From: an uncultured Anaerotignum sp.
Lineage (GTDB): Bacteria > Bacillota > Clostridia > Lachnospirales > Anaerotignaceae
DNA length: 16,920 nucleotides
NCBI RefSeq assembly: GCF_934277605.1
Contig: NZ_CAKQVD010000042.1
Span: 1-16,920 of the forward strand
Direction: 5' to 3'
The notes beneath the pieces are model-generated. The model saw only the letters and a program-made list of their open reading frames with translations, did no database searches and was not told the DNA's origin. A program made the position numbers and the translations under genes. Of this stretch, positions 1-7,647 are shown one piece after another. Each line of letters opens with the position of its first letter. The first letter of the stretch is position 1.

Positions 1-9
1 GCATAATAA

Positions 10-70
10 TAGTCCCCTTATTGTAGTCTCGAAATTTTTGCTATTTCGAGTGTCTACTCTAAGGGGACTA
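10..70. repeat. Nested palindromic element downstream of the MATE gene
   Basis: Three inverted-repeat pairs are nested symmetrically. The outer arms are TAGTCCCCTTA (10-20) and TAAGGGGACTA (60-70), the middle arms GTAG (23-26) and CTAC (54-57), and the inner arms CTCGAAAT (28-35) and ATTTCGAG (43-50). As RNA it would give one long imperfect hairpin. It lies just past the stop codon of the minus-strand MATE gene, so it could act as a transcript end, although no clean T-run follows it on the minus strand. The perfect 11-bp outer arms also fit a small palindromic mobile repeat or the end of an insertion sequence. The palindrome is seen directly; its nature is inference. Confidence 0.6.
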
Positions 71-96
71 TATCATTGTAAACAAGGGAGATTTTT

Positions 97-1455
97 TTAT
101 GCAAGGCTTTGGTGCTGCCACCTTTTCCCACGATAGCGGATGATAAACAAAACCGCTCTGACTGCCCAGTCAATCGTCATGGCAATCCAAACACCAAGAA
201 CGCCCAGGCCCATTCTGACACCGATGATATAGCTAAAGCCGATACGGAACACCCACATGGAGATAATCGACAAAATCATACAGTATTTTACATCGCTTGC
301 GGCACGCAGGGTATTCGCCAATGTGAATGCCTCCGGCCAGAACAGCATACAGCAAATCCCGTGATACCATATAATTTCCTTTGTATAGCCCATGGCAGTA
401 TCCGAAAGGTTATACAGCCGCATAATCAGCGGCAATATTACCAACGTGGTAACACTGAACAGGATAATCAATATATGCACCAATTTCAAAATCTTACGGG
501 TATAATATCTTGCCGCCTCAAAATCCCCTGCCCCGACACAACGGGAGCAAACGGTAATGACTGCCATGCCGACAGACATCCCCGGAAGGACTTGGAACGT
601 CGCAATGATATTGGAAACGGCATTGGCGGCAATGGCGGCTGTGCCAAAGCCTGTAATCATGCTCAAAACCATGATTTTCCCAAGCTGGAACATTCCGTTT
701 TCCAAGCCGTTTGGAATCCCGATATATGCAATCTTCTTGAGCATACCAAAATGCAGACGGAACGAAAACGGACGCTCCAAATGCAGCGGCAAAGAGGATG
801 AGCCGAGCAGCACCGTGATTGCCACCCCCGCAATGATACGGGAGATTAGGGTTGAAATGGCGGCACCGGAAACACCCATGCCAAAGCCGAAAATCAGGAT
901 GGCATTGCCGCCGACATTGACGCTGTTCATCAGCATGGAAAGATACATCGGCACCTTGGAGTTGCCCATGGTACGAAAGACCGCCGCCCCTGCGTTATAC
1001 AGTGCGATAAAGGGGATGGAGGCGGAAACAATGAGCAGATACGACTTGGCCGCTTCCATTACATTTTCCTCGATGGCACCGAACACATGATGCAAAATAA
1101 GGTTTCTGGTCAGATACAGCCCAATCATAATGCAAATCGCAAACAACGCAGTAAACAAAATGAGCTGATTGACCGCCCGATTTGCTTCTTCATGCTTATT
1201 CTGCCCCAAATATTGCCCCATAACCACCGCACCGCCTGTGGCAAGTGCCGCAAAGAGATAAATCAGCAAAATAAAAATCGTATCCACCAGGGATACACCC
1301 GAAACCGCATGCTCCCCGACAGTCGCAACCATAATCGAATCGGACATCCCGACCAAAATGGCAAGAAACTGCTCAATAATCATTGGCACAATCAGCCGCT
1401 TCAGTGCATGATTGGAAAAATAATAGGGCTTATCCTTGATTGCCGCAACATCCAT
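97..1455 (-). CDS. MATE family multidrug/cation efflux transporter
   Basis: This is an integral membrane protein of about 452 residues with the repeated hydrophobic segments expected of twelve transmembrane helices in two homologous halves. The first half carries the family-like stretch LIVPMIIEQFLAILVGMSDS and then GVSLVDTIFILLIYLFAALATGGAVVMGQ. MATE proteins export cationic drugs or metabolites using Na+ or H+ gradients; the substrate here is unknown. The reading frame extends to a TTG at 1518, but I place the start at the ATG at 1453-1455, because an AGGAGG lies 7 bases upstream of it and the residues from there (MDVAAIKDKPYYF) lead directly into the first helix. It lies 110 bp downstream of rex on the same strand, so it may be co-transcribed with it. 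The family assignment is firm; the transported compound is not. Confidence 0.9.
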   Translation of the reverse strand: MDVAAIKDKPYYFSNHALKRLIVPMIIEQFLAILVGMSDSIMVATVGEHAVSGVSLVDTIFILLIYLFAALATGGAVVMGQYLGQNKHEEANRAVNQLILFTALFAICIMIGLYLTRNLILHHVFGAIEENVMEAAKSYLLIVSASIPFIALYNAGAAVFRTMGNSKVPMYLSMLMNSVNVGGNAILIFGFGMGVSGAAISTLISRIIAGVAITVLLGSSSLPLHLERPFSFRLHFGMLKKIAYIGIPNGLENGMFQLGKIMVLSMITGFGTAAIAANAVSNIIATFQVLPGMSVGMAVITVCSRCVGAGDFEAARYYTRKILKLVHILIILFSVTTLVILPLIMRLYNLSDTAMGYTKEIIWYHGICCMLFWPEAFTLANTLRAASDVKYCMILSIISMWVFRIGFSYIIGVRMGLGVLGVWIAMTIDWAVRAVLFIIRYRGKRWQHQSLA

Positions 1456-1565
1456 GTGCCTTCCTCCTTCCGTTTCTTCTTTTTTAACAGAAAAAAGAGA
1501 AGCCACGCTTTTTCCCAAAGAGTGACTTGTCTTTTCTTACCTTTTCCTTCACTTTTTTGTGTGCC

Positions 1566-2276
1566 TTACGGCTCATCGGTTTCCTGCACCGGCTTTACAG
1601 GCAGACCATCCCTCAGTTGATGCTCATGCATATCCTCACCGCTATAATACATTTCATTGATTTTGTAGAGCAAGGTCATCAGGCTATCCGTCAGATGCAC
1701 GTTTTCCACCAAAACATCATCCGGCACCTGCAAATCAACGTGGCTGAAATTCCACATACCCTTCACGCCCCATTTTGCCAAATCATTGGCAACCTTTACC
1801 GCTTGTGAGCGGGGCAGTGTCAAAATGGCTACATCGACAGGGTTATTCCTTACATATTCTTCCATCTGGTCGATATCGTATACCTCGACACCACGAATGG
1901 TCATCCCAATCAAGCGGGGGTTGATATCGAAAACCGCCTTGATGACAAAACCACGCTTCTCAAAATTGGTATAGTTCACCAAAGCCTGCCCGATGTTGCC
2001 GCCGCCGATGACGATCATGTTATACAAACGATCCAGACCTAATATTTTCTTTATTTCATTGTAAAGATATTCCACGTTATACCCATAGCCCTGCTGTCCA
2101 AAGCCGCCGAAATTGTTTAAATCCTGACGAATCTGGGATGCGGTGATATTCATTTTTGCACTGAGTTCTTTCGAGGAAATGCGCGTAATATCACTTTCCA
2201 GCAGGTCACCCAAGTACCGATAATATCTGGGCAATCTGTTGATTACTGCCGGTGAGATTTTCTTTTCGCTGTCCAT
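1566..2276 (-). CDS. rex: Redox-sensing transcriptional repressor Rex
   Basis: Rex is a cytoplasmic dimeric repressor that senses the NADH/NAD+ ratio and controls fermentation and redox genes. From the ATG at 2276 the protein is 236 residues. The N-terminal winged helix has the hallmark ISPAVINRLPRYYRYL and the recognition region ASQIRQDLNNFGGFG (about 46-60), followed by QQGYGYNVEYL. The Rossmann motif GGGNIGQAL is at 91-99 and binds NADH. The C-terminal helix that swaps between subunits is present, with a tail of about 20 residues beyond the usual Rex length (VKPVQETDEP at the end). The frame continues upstream to a TTG at 2333, but family length and a GAGAGG upstream of the ATG favour 2276. 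A promoter and palindrome lie just upstream. Confidence 0.95.
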   Translation of the reverse strand: MDSEKKISPAVINRLPRYYRYLGDLLESDITRISSKELSAKMNITASQIRQDLNNFGGFGQQGYGYNVEYLYNEIKKILGLDRLYNMIVIGGGNIGQALVNYTNFEKRGFVIKAVFDINPRLIGMTIRGVEVYDIDQMEEYVRNNPVDVAILTLPRSQAVKVANDLAKWGVKGMWNFSHVDLQVPDDVLVENVHLTDSLMTLLYKINEMYYSGEDMHEHQLRDGLPVKPVQETDEP

Positions 2277-2362
2277 ATATTCCAAATCCTCTCGTTTTAG
2301 GCTTCCTTTATAGAAAACAGACCGCACATACAATCTTTTTTTCTACATCCGGATAAAATAAG

Positions 2363-2397
2363 TATAGCACTCCTGTTATTTTATTGTCAACAATAAC
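2363..2397 (-). promoter_or_regulatory. rex promoter overlapped by a possible Rex operator palindrome
   Basis: On the minus strand TTGACA and TATACT are separated by 18 bases, close to a full sigma-A promoter. The palindrome TTATTGTCAACAATAA (plus strand, 2381-2396) has perfect 7-bp arms and covers the -35 box. Its TTGT/ACAA ends resemble Rex half-sites, although the full TTGTTAA-N4-TTAACAA consensus is not met. Autorepression by Rex is common in Firmicutes and is an inference here. The palindrome also lies upstream of the divergent ABC-F gene and could affect it. Confidence 0.6.
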
Positions 2398-2465
2398 TCT
2401 TTTAATCCTTTGTATTTTCTGCTATCATAAGAGCAGAGAAAGAAACAAAAACGGAGGTTGTATCA

Positions 2466-4379
2466 ATGATACTTGCATGCAGACAATTACACAAAGCATA
2501 CGGTATCGATGTGATTTTGGAAAAAATCACTTTCCATATCGAAGAACGTGAAAAAGCCGCTATTGTCGGGGTAAACGGCGCAGGCAAAACAACACTTTTT
2601 AAGGTTTTGACCGGAGAAATTTCTGCCGACGGCGGCGAATTTTATCTCAAAAAGGACGTATCCCTCGGCTATCTCGCCCAGAATATACAGATAAACAGCG
2701 AACGCACAATTTATGAAGAAATGCTATCGGTTTTTGAAAAAATTATTCAAACAGAAACAAATCTTCGTGAATTAGAAAACGAAATGGGCGGCCTAAGCGG
2801 GCAGGCCTTGGCAGACAAAATGGAGGAATACGCCGCACTTCAGCACGATTTTGAGCAGAATGACGGTTACAGCTATCAAAGCCGTCTGCGTGGTGTCCTA
2901 AAGGGCTTGGGCTTTGCCGATTCGGATTTTAACCGCCCCATGAATCAGCTTTCGGGCGGGCAGAAAACACGGGTGCATTTGGCAAAGCTTTTGCTTTCCA
3001 AGCCCGATATTCTGCTGCTGGACGAGCCGACCAACCACCTCGATATTGCGGCGATTGAATGGCTGGAGGATTTCCTGCGCTCCTATCCGGGTGCGGTGCT
3101 GATTATCTCCCATGACCGCTATTTCTTAGACCGCATTGTGACAAAGGTCATCGAAATCGAGAACAAGAAATCCTTGGTCTATAACGGGAATTATTCGTTC
3201 TATTGGCAGCAGAAGGAAATCAACCGAGAAATTCAGCAGAAGGCATACGAAATGCAGCAGAAGGAAATCAAGCATCAGGAGGATGTCATCCGCACCCTGC
3301 GCTCCTTCAACCGAGAAAAATCCATCAAGCGTGCGGAAAGCCGTGAGAAAGCCCTCGGCAAGCTGGAGCGTGTGGATCGGCCGGATGCCCTGCCCGACCA
3401 AATGCGGCTGACGCTGACACCCTTTTTAACCAGCGGCAACGATGTGCTTCATGCGGAGGGGCTTTCCAAATCCTATGGCGGACAGAAAATTTTTGAAAAC
3501 GTTTCCTTTGATGTCAAGCGCAGTGATAAGGTTGCAATCATCGGGCCAAACGGTGTCGGGAAATCCACATTGTTCCGTATGCTCTTGAAGGAGGTTTCTG
3601 CAGACAGCGGCTTAATCCGCTTTGGCACAAATGTGTTCGTGGGATATTATGATCAGGAGCAGGCAAAATTAGACGAAAGCAAGACCATTTTTGAGGAAAT
3701 TGCAGACACCTACCCCACGCTGACACAGGGGCAAATCAGAAATATGCTTGCCGCCTTCGTCTTTACGGGGGACGATGTGTTTAAGCCCATTTCCGCACTT
3801 TCGGGCGGCGAAAAGGGGCGTGTTTCTCTGGCGAAAATCATGCTTTCCAAGGCGAATCTGCTCATGCTGGACGAGCCGACCAACCATCTTGATATGTTCT
3901 CCAAGGAGGTTTTGGAAAGTGCCTTGAATCGTTATGAGGGAACTGTGATTTATATTTCCCATGACCGTTATTTCATCAACAAAACCGCAGAGAAAATTTT
4001 GGAATTAACGCCAAGCGGTGTATTGCTTTATAACGGGAATTATGATTATTATTTGGAGAAAAAGGCGGAGCGTGCCAGAAACGAGGCGGAAAAGGCATTG
4101 CAAAGCCCCGAAAAGCCCACGGCACAGCCCATCAGTGATACCAAAAACGATTGGCTGAAGCAGAAGGAGCAGCAGGCGGCAGAGCGAAAGCTTGCCAACA
4201 AAATTGCAAAGCTGGAAAAGAAAATCGAAGAAACCGAGGCGGCAATCACGCAGGCAGATGAGGACATGGCGGCGTGCGGCACGGATTACAGCAAGGCGAA
4301 TGAGATTTTTGCGGAAAAGGCAAAGCTGGAGGAAACGCTCGAAACGCTCTATGCCCAGTGGGAAGAGCTCAATTCATAA
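2466..4379 (+). CDS. ABC-F family ATP-binding protein (YdiF/Uup-like)
   Basis: This soluble twin-ATPase protein of 637 residues has no transmembrane segment. ABC-F proteins act on the ribosome as translation factors or antibiotic-protection proteins rather than as transporters. Cassette 1 has Walker A GVNGAGKTT (35-43), signature LSGGQ (162-166), Walker B LLLLDEPTNHLD (182-193, ending at D193) and the switch histidine in ISHD (214-217). The charged helical interdomain linker (about 250-320) is the part that reaches into the ribosome. Cassette 2 has GPNGVGKST (360-368), LSGGEKGR (445-452), DEPTNHLD (469-476) and ISHDRYF. A charged coiled coil fills 535-637, as in YdiF-type members. GGAGGTTG lies 8 bases before the ATG. 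It stands alone, divergent from rex. Whether it protects against a drug cannot be read from the sequence. Confidence 0.93.
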   Translation: MILACRQLHKAYGIDVILEKITFHIEEREKAAIVGVNGAGKTTLFKVLTGEISADGGEFYLKKDVSLGYLAQNIQINSERTIYEEMLSVFEKIIQTETNLRELENEMGGLSGQALADKMEEYAALQHDFEQNDGYSYQSRLRGVLKGLGFADSDFNRPMNQLSGGQKTRVHLAKLLLSKPDILLLDEPTNHLDIAAIEWLEDFLRSYPGAVLIISHDRYFLDRIVTKVIEIENKKSLVYNGNYSFYWQQKEINREIQQKAYEMQQKEIKHQEDVIRTLRSFNREKSIKRAESREKALGKLERVDRPDALPDQMRLTLTPFLTSGNDVLHAEGLSKSYGGQKIFENVSFDVKRSDKVAIIGPNGVGKSTLFRMLLKEVSADSGLIRFGTNVFVGYYDQEQAKLDESKTIFEEIADTYPTLTQGQIRNMLAAFVFTGDDVFKPISALSGGEKGRVSLAKIMLSKANLLMLDEPTNHLDMFSKEVLESALNRYEGTVIYISHDRYFINKTAEKILELTPSGVLLYNGNYDYYLEKKAERARNEAEKALQSPEKPTAQPISDTKNDWLKQKEQQAAERKLANKIAKLEKKIEETEAAITQADEDMAACGTDYSKANEIFAEKAKLEETLETLYAQWEELNS

Positions 4380-4383
4380 AAAT

Positions 4384-4431
4384 AAAGGCTCTCTCTATTG
4401 AGATATATTTCTCTTAGAGAAAGCCTTTTTT
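4384..4431. terminator. Bidirectional intrinsic terminator between convergent genes
   Basis: The arms AAAGGCTCTCTC (4384-4395) and GAGAAAGCCTTT (4417-4428) form a 12-bp stem with one wobble or mismatch. T-tracts follow on the plus strand (4426-4431) and, read the other way, on the minus strand. It ends the ABC-F gene and, from the other side, the flavoprotein gene. Confidence 0.85.
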
Positions 4432-4466
4432 GCGTATCCGAGTCAACGGACGATGTCCTTAAAGCA

Positions 4467-5087
4467 TCAGCGGATGTAATTTGTTTTGATTTTTTCCTCC
4501 TGCTCGGGCAGAGGCACGCCTGCATTTTTGCCCGCCTCGATACATTTCAGCAGCCATGCCATATTTCTGCCGATGGCACGCATATTCTGCATCCCTTCCA
4601 AATCCTGCTTCACCTCATCGGGTGTGTTGCCATGCACCTGATTCCAATAGGTACCGGAAACCACAGGCATATTGCTGATTGTAAAATATTTATTCAGCTG
4701 GTCAAAGGTTGCGGATGCGCCGCCTCTACGGCAGGAAACCACCGCCGCACCAAGCTTATTGGCAAATGCACCGTTTGACATCACAAACAAGCGGTCAAAG
4801 GCACAGGAGGCCTGCCCTGCGGCAGAGGCATAATGCACAGGTGCGCCCAAAATGATGCCATCCGCCTCCAACGCCTTCGGCAGCAGCTTATTCACAACAT
4901 CCTCCTGCACGCATTTCCCTGTTTTCTTGCATGCCCCACAGCCCAGACAGCCGCCAATGGCCTTATTGCCCAGATAGAACATTTCCGTTTCCACGCCCTC
5001 ACTGCGCAGTGTTTTTTCAATTTCCTTCAATGCCGTATAGGTACAGCCATGCCCATTCGGGCTACCGTTTACCAAAAGTACCTTCAT
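4467..5087 (-). CDS. Iron-sulfur flavoprotein / NADPH-dependent FMN reductase family
   Basis: This is a 206-residue flavodoxin-fold protein. The N-terminus MKVLLVNGSPNGHGCTYTAL contains the FMN phosphate-binding loop GSPNGHGCT. Four cysteines follow as C-x2-C-x2-C-x5-C at 47, 50, 53 and 59, the spacing used by archaeal and clostridial iron-sulfur flavoproteins for a 4Fe-4S cluster. GAPVHYASAAGQ is the second flavin-contacting loop. Such proteins transfer electrons in anaerobes and can reduce O2, peroxide or nitro-compounds; the partner here is unknown. I use the ATG at 5087 (AGGAAGGAG 9 bases upstream); a longer frame to 5129 would read back into the terminator hairpin. It lies downstream of the DUF1858 gene with an intervening terminator, so expression may depend on read-through. 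Confidence 0.85.
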   Translation of the reverse strand: MKVLLVNGSPNGHGCTYTALKEIEKTLRSEGVETEMFYLGNKAIGGCLGCGACKKTGKCVQEDVVNKLLPKALEADGIILGAPVHYASAAGQASCAFDRLFVMSNGAFANKLGAAVVSCRRGGASATFDQLNKYFTISNMPVVSGTYWNQVHGNTPDEVKQDLEGMQNMRAIGRNMAWLLKCIEAGKNAGVPLPEQEEKIKTNYIR

Positions 5088-5111
5088 TCTCTTTTTCTCC
5101 TTCCTGCGACC

Positions 5112-5143
5112 AAAAAGAACGGCACCCACGCAGGCACCGTTCT
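5112..5143 (-). terminator. Intrinsic terminator between the DUF1858 gene and the flavoprotein gene
   Basis: On the minus strand AGAACGG and CCGTTCT form a stem that extends inward through wobble and GC pairs, followed by TTTTT. It ends about 25 bases before the flavoprotein start codon, leaving no room for a separate promoter between the two. Confidence 0.75.
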
Positions 5144-5155
5144 CATTTGTGTTTC

Positions 5156-5356
5156 TTATTTTGCTTCCAGATAAGCGTTGATTTCTGTTACCAGCTTATC
5201 GCAATCCATGCCATGTACCATGGATGCCTCCTCCAGTGTTTCGCCTGCAGCGGAAGGGCAGCCCACACAGTGCATACCGTTCTGCATCAAAATCATACCT
5301 GCGCCTCTGTCTGCCATCAGCAGCTCGCCGATTGTTGTTGCCTTTGTTACCTTCAT
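5156..5356 (-). CDS. DUF1858 domain small protein
   Basis: This is a 66-residue protein with the DUF1858 pattern: an N-terminal VTKATTIGELL helix, GMHCVGCPSAAGETLEEA with two cysteines (30 and 33 from the second-codon start), and MDCDKLVTEINAYL at the end. DUF1858 proteins resemble the N-terminal domain of ScdA/hybrid-cluster-associated proteins and are widespread in anaerobes. They are suspected of a redox or Fe-S role, but no reaction is established. The start is the ATG at 5354-5356, 7 bases after AAGGAGGT, rather than the TTG one codon earlier. The gene sits next to an iron-sulfur flavoprotein and close to the suf genes, which fits a redox context. An extended -10-like TGGTAAGAT lies upstream on the minus strand, but no good -35 goes with it. 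Confidence 0.88.
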   Translation of the reverse strand: MKVTKATTIGELLMADRGAGMILMQNGMHCVGCPSAAGETLEEASMVHGMDCDKLVTEINAYLEAK

Positions 5357-5498
5357 CAAAAAGACCTCCTTCTTTTTTTCTACATCATTTCATTGTTTAT
5401 CTTACCACAAAAGTGTTTTCTTCACTACTAAAATTCCGAATTTCCCCAATTCTTTACAGTGCCGCCGCTTCCGTCGCAGAGAAAGCATACAAAAATGC

Positions 5499-5699
5499 TC
5501 AGAATTGCTCGATATCCAGAATCACTTTTCTACATTTCACGCAAAGCTGTCCTTCCATCTTCGCACCGCCCATATAGCTTTTTGCCAAGAGATATTCCTC
5601 TTTTTTGCCTTCCGCATCCATACCCTTCCACTGCACATATCTGCTGCCGGAATGGAGGGTGCCTTCCTTCATTTCCTCATTGCAAAAAGGACATTTCAT
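5499..5699 (-). CDS. Small zinc-ribbon protein (PF20097/DUF6487-like)
   Basis: This is a 66-residue protein with two CxxC pairs, CPFC at 3-6 and CVKC at 53-56, that would bind one zinc ion. Between them lies GTLHSGSRYVQWKG, typical of the small family often annotated as PF20097 or DUF6487. Its function is not known. AGGAGG precedes the ATG by about 8 bases. It is the last gene of a five-gene minus-strand unit, 15 bp after the BamE-like gene. A weak hairpin (AGCAT/ATGCT) followed by a mixed T-rich tract lies just past the stop and may end the operon. Family recognition rests on pattern memory and was not checked by a search. Confidence 0.8.
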   Translation of the reverse strand: MKCPFCNEEMKEGTLHSGSRYVQWKGMDAEGKKEEYLLAKSYMGGAKMEGQLCVKCRKVILDIEQF

Positions 5700-5714
5700 A
5701 TCCGCTTCCTCCTT

Positions 5715-6161
5715 TTATTTCTCCGCAGGGCGAACCACTGCATCCTCTGTATTCTCACCAATGATACGGAATTTGCTTTCCTTCGGCAGAACCTTGCCGG
5801 TCATTACCTCTGCCGCAGTTGCCTTGCCGTTCTCCAGGGAAATCAGAAGATACTCCTTCTCCCCATCCGCAGAGGTGCCGAAAATGCCCTGCGGCATCCC
5901 CAAATGATAGGTCAGGAAGGCCTCGGTTTCCTCCTCCGGCTCGCCCAAAAGCTCCTTCAGCTCAGCCGTTGTCATGCCGGGGAACACAGTGCGGTCCAGC
6001 AAATTCTGTACGATTTTCTGGCGGTCATTGCCGACAGCCTCCACCCATTTTTCTGTTGTAAAGTGTGCATGATTATCACGGTATCTTCCGCCGAAAAACA
6101 CTGCAATCGCAGCAATAATCAAAACAGCAACAACGATTTTATCTCTGGTTTTCAATCCCAT
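5715..6161 (-). CDS. Membrane-anchored protein with BamE/SmpA-like domain, function unknown
   Basis: This is a 148-residue protein. After a short basic start (MGLKTRDK), residues 9-23 form one hydrophobic segment (VVAVLIIAAIAVFFGG) that is an uncleaved signal anchor. The rest would be extracytoplasmic. Residues 60-120 follow the pattern of the small BamE/SmpA/OmlA fold: FPGMTTAELKELLGEP, then EAFLTYHLG, then YLLISLENGKATAAEV. In Gram-negatives that fold belongs to outer-membrane assembly; in Firmicutes similar domains occur in uncharacterised secreted proteins, so no such role is implied. There is no lipobox cysteine. AGGAGGG lies 7 bases before the ATG. It is 15 bp from both lepB and the zinc-ribbon gene, clearly in one operon. 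The gene is certain; the fold is inference. Confidence 0.8.
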   Translation of the reverse strand: MGLKTRDKIVVAVLIIAAIAVFFGGRYRDNHAHFTTEKWVEAVGNDRQKIVQNLLDRTVFPGMTTAELKELLGEPEEETEAFLTYHLGMPQGIFGTSADGEKEYLLISLENGKATAAEVMTGKVLPKESKFRIIGENTEDAVVRPAEK

Positions 6162-6176
6162 CGTACAGCCCTCCTA

Positions 6177-6710
6177 TCAGGAAATCAATTTAAAGCCTTT
6201 ATAATAACGCAAGACCACCTTGCCCAGAATTTCATCCTCTTTCACAAATTGGTTTGTCCAAAAGCGAGAATCCTGCGAATGATTGCGGTTATCCCCCATC
6301 ATAAAATAGCAGCCCTGCGGCACCGTATAGGGCCCATAATCGCCTTGGGTTGTCTCTGCAATATAATCCTCCCGCAAAGCCTTTCCGTTGACATAAACCG
6401 CTCCGTCCGCAACCTCGACGGTATCTCCCGGTGTGCCGATAATGCGCTTCACATAAAGCGTTTTTCCCGTTTCATCATCCGGATACCGAAACACCACAAT
6501 ATCCTCTGCCTCAGGCGCATGGAACCAATAGGACATTCTCAGCGCAAGAATACGGTCGCCTGTCATAATGGTGTTTTCCATGGAGCCTGTCGGCACCTGT
6601 GCATTCACAATGAGGAAGGAATTGACGAAGCCTGCCAGTACCGCCGCCAACAGAATGGTTTTCACCCAGCTGATGACCTCTTTTTTCACTGTACTGCTCA
6701 AATTGCCCAT
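6177..6710 (-). CDS. lepB: Signal peptidase I
   Basis: This is a membrane serine-lysine protease that cleaves signal peptides from secreted proteins on the outer face of the membrane. An N-terminal transmembrane helix spans about 16-36. The catalytic serine is S43 in VPTGSMENTI, and the general-base lysine is K88 in YVKRIIGTPGD. The conserved box GDNRNHSQDSR is at 139-149. At 177 residues it is a normal Gram-positive SipS-type enzyme. The start is uncertain: the ATG at 6710 touches the GAAGGAG directly, with no spacer. A TTG three codons later (6699-6701) would have 8 bases of spacing and give a 174-residue protein, so that may be the true start. The gene begins 10 bp after the sufB stop codon. 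Confidence 0.95.
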   Translation of the reverse strand: MGNLSSTVKKEVISWVKTILLAAVLAGFVNSFLIVNAQVPTGSMENTIMTGDRILALRMSYWFHAPEAEDIVVFRYPDDETGKTLYVKRIIGTPGDTVEVADGAVYVNGKALREDYIAETTQGDYGPYTVPQGCYFMMGDNRNHSQDSRFWTNQFVKEDEILGKVVLRYYKGFKLIS

Positions 6711-6720
6711 CTCCTTCGGG

Positions 6721-7647
6721 TTATTTCAAGAATCCATCAATAATCTGTGCCTCGGCCTCCTTCTCGGTCAAGCCCAGTGTCATCAGCTTTACGAGCTGAT
6801 CGCCTGCGATTTTGCCGATGGCAGCCTCATGCACCAAGGACGCATCCACATGGTTTGCCGTGATTTCCGGCTCTGCCGCAACCACACCACGATCCATGAT
6901 GATGGCATCACATTCGGAATGACCGTAGCATTCTGCGTTCCCATTGATTTTGGAACGGAAGAGCTGTCTGGAATCATCTCTTGCAACGGAGCGGGAAATC
7001 AGTTTTGCACTGGAGCCTGCACCGTTCAAATCCACATCAAAGGAGGTTTCCGCATACTGATGTCCGTGTGTCATGATTTTTTCTTTGATAACCATGGTTG
7101 CGCCCGCACCCAGCCTTGCACTGGAGACACGCTTGGTGGAATCGACACCCTTCAGCTGAACGGTATCCATTTCGATATAGGCATTTTCCTCTGCCTCAAC
7201 ATGTGTCTGGGGGTTGATGATACGCTTGCCGCTGCCGTCCCCCTCGCCAATGTGCTTTTCGATATAAACCACCTTGGAATTTTTGCCCAGGAAGAAGCTG
7301 TGAATCCCCTCATGGACAGAATCGTCACAGCCGCAGTTATGAATCCCGCAGCCTGCGATAATTTCAATTTCCGCACCCTCGCCGATGTGGAAATCATTAT
7401 AAACAACCTCCGATACGCCGTCCTGTGTAATCAGCGCAGGAATGTGTACGTTTTCGTTTTTGGTAAAGGGCTTAACATAAATATCCAAGCCCTTGCCGTT
7501 TTCCTTCGGCACAATGTCGATATTTTCTGTGGAATGTCTGCCCTCACTCTTGCTGTTGTTGCGAATGTTGAATGCAGCATTTGCAGGGATTTCCGCAATG
7601 CCGGAAACCTCCTTCAGAAGATTTTTTACGATATCATTGAGCATCAT
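6721..7647 (-). CDS. sufB: SufB/SufD core-domain protein (minimal SUF scaffold)
   Basis: This is a 308-residue protein of the SufB/SufD beta-helix family, which together with SufC forms the scaffold where Fe-S clusters are built. It is much shorter than SufB of E. coli (about 495) and lacks the long N-terminal part. The C-terminal signature is clear: GHSECDAIIMD (243-252), HVDASLVHEAAIGKI (266-280) and DQLVKLMTLGL, matching the SufB motif with C246, H273 and E274. A second cysteine-rich loop CGIHNCGC (100-107) could hold metal. No sufS, sufU or sufD lies nearby, so this resembles the minimal two-gene SMS/SufBC-type systems of anaerobes and archaea. The start overlaps the sufC stop codon (ATGATG), indicating translational coupling. 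Confidence 0.9.
   Translation of the reverse strand: MMLNDIVKNLLKEVSGIAEIPANAAFNIRNNSKSEGRHSTENIDIVPKENGKGLDIYVKPFTKNENVHIPALITQDGVSEVVYNDFHIGEGAEIEIIAGCGIHNCGCDDSVHEGIHSFFLGKNSKVVYIEKHIGEGDGSGKRIINPQTHVEAEENAYIEMDTVQLKGVDSTKRVSSARLGAGATMVIKEKIMTHGHQYAETSFDVDLNGAGSSAKLISRSVARDDSRQLFRSKINGNAECYGHSECDAIIMDRGVVAAEPEITANHVDASLVHEAAIGKIAGDQLVKLMTLGLTEKEAEAQIIDGFLK

Noticed and set aside
1456..1565. Terminator between rex and the MATE gene
   Set aside because: An imperfect stem (AAGTCACTC with GCGTGGCTT on the minus strand) is followed by Ts only after several bases. It is too weak to list.
5178..6743. 521-residue plus-strand open frame
   Set aside because: It runs antisense through six well-supported minus-strand genes, has no ribosome-binding site, and its composition (rich in H, C, R, F) is that of a shadow frame.
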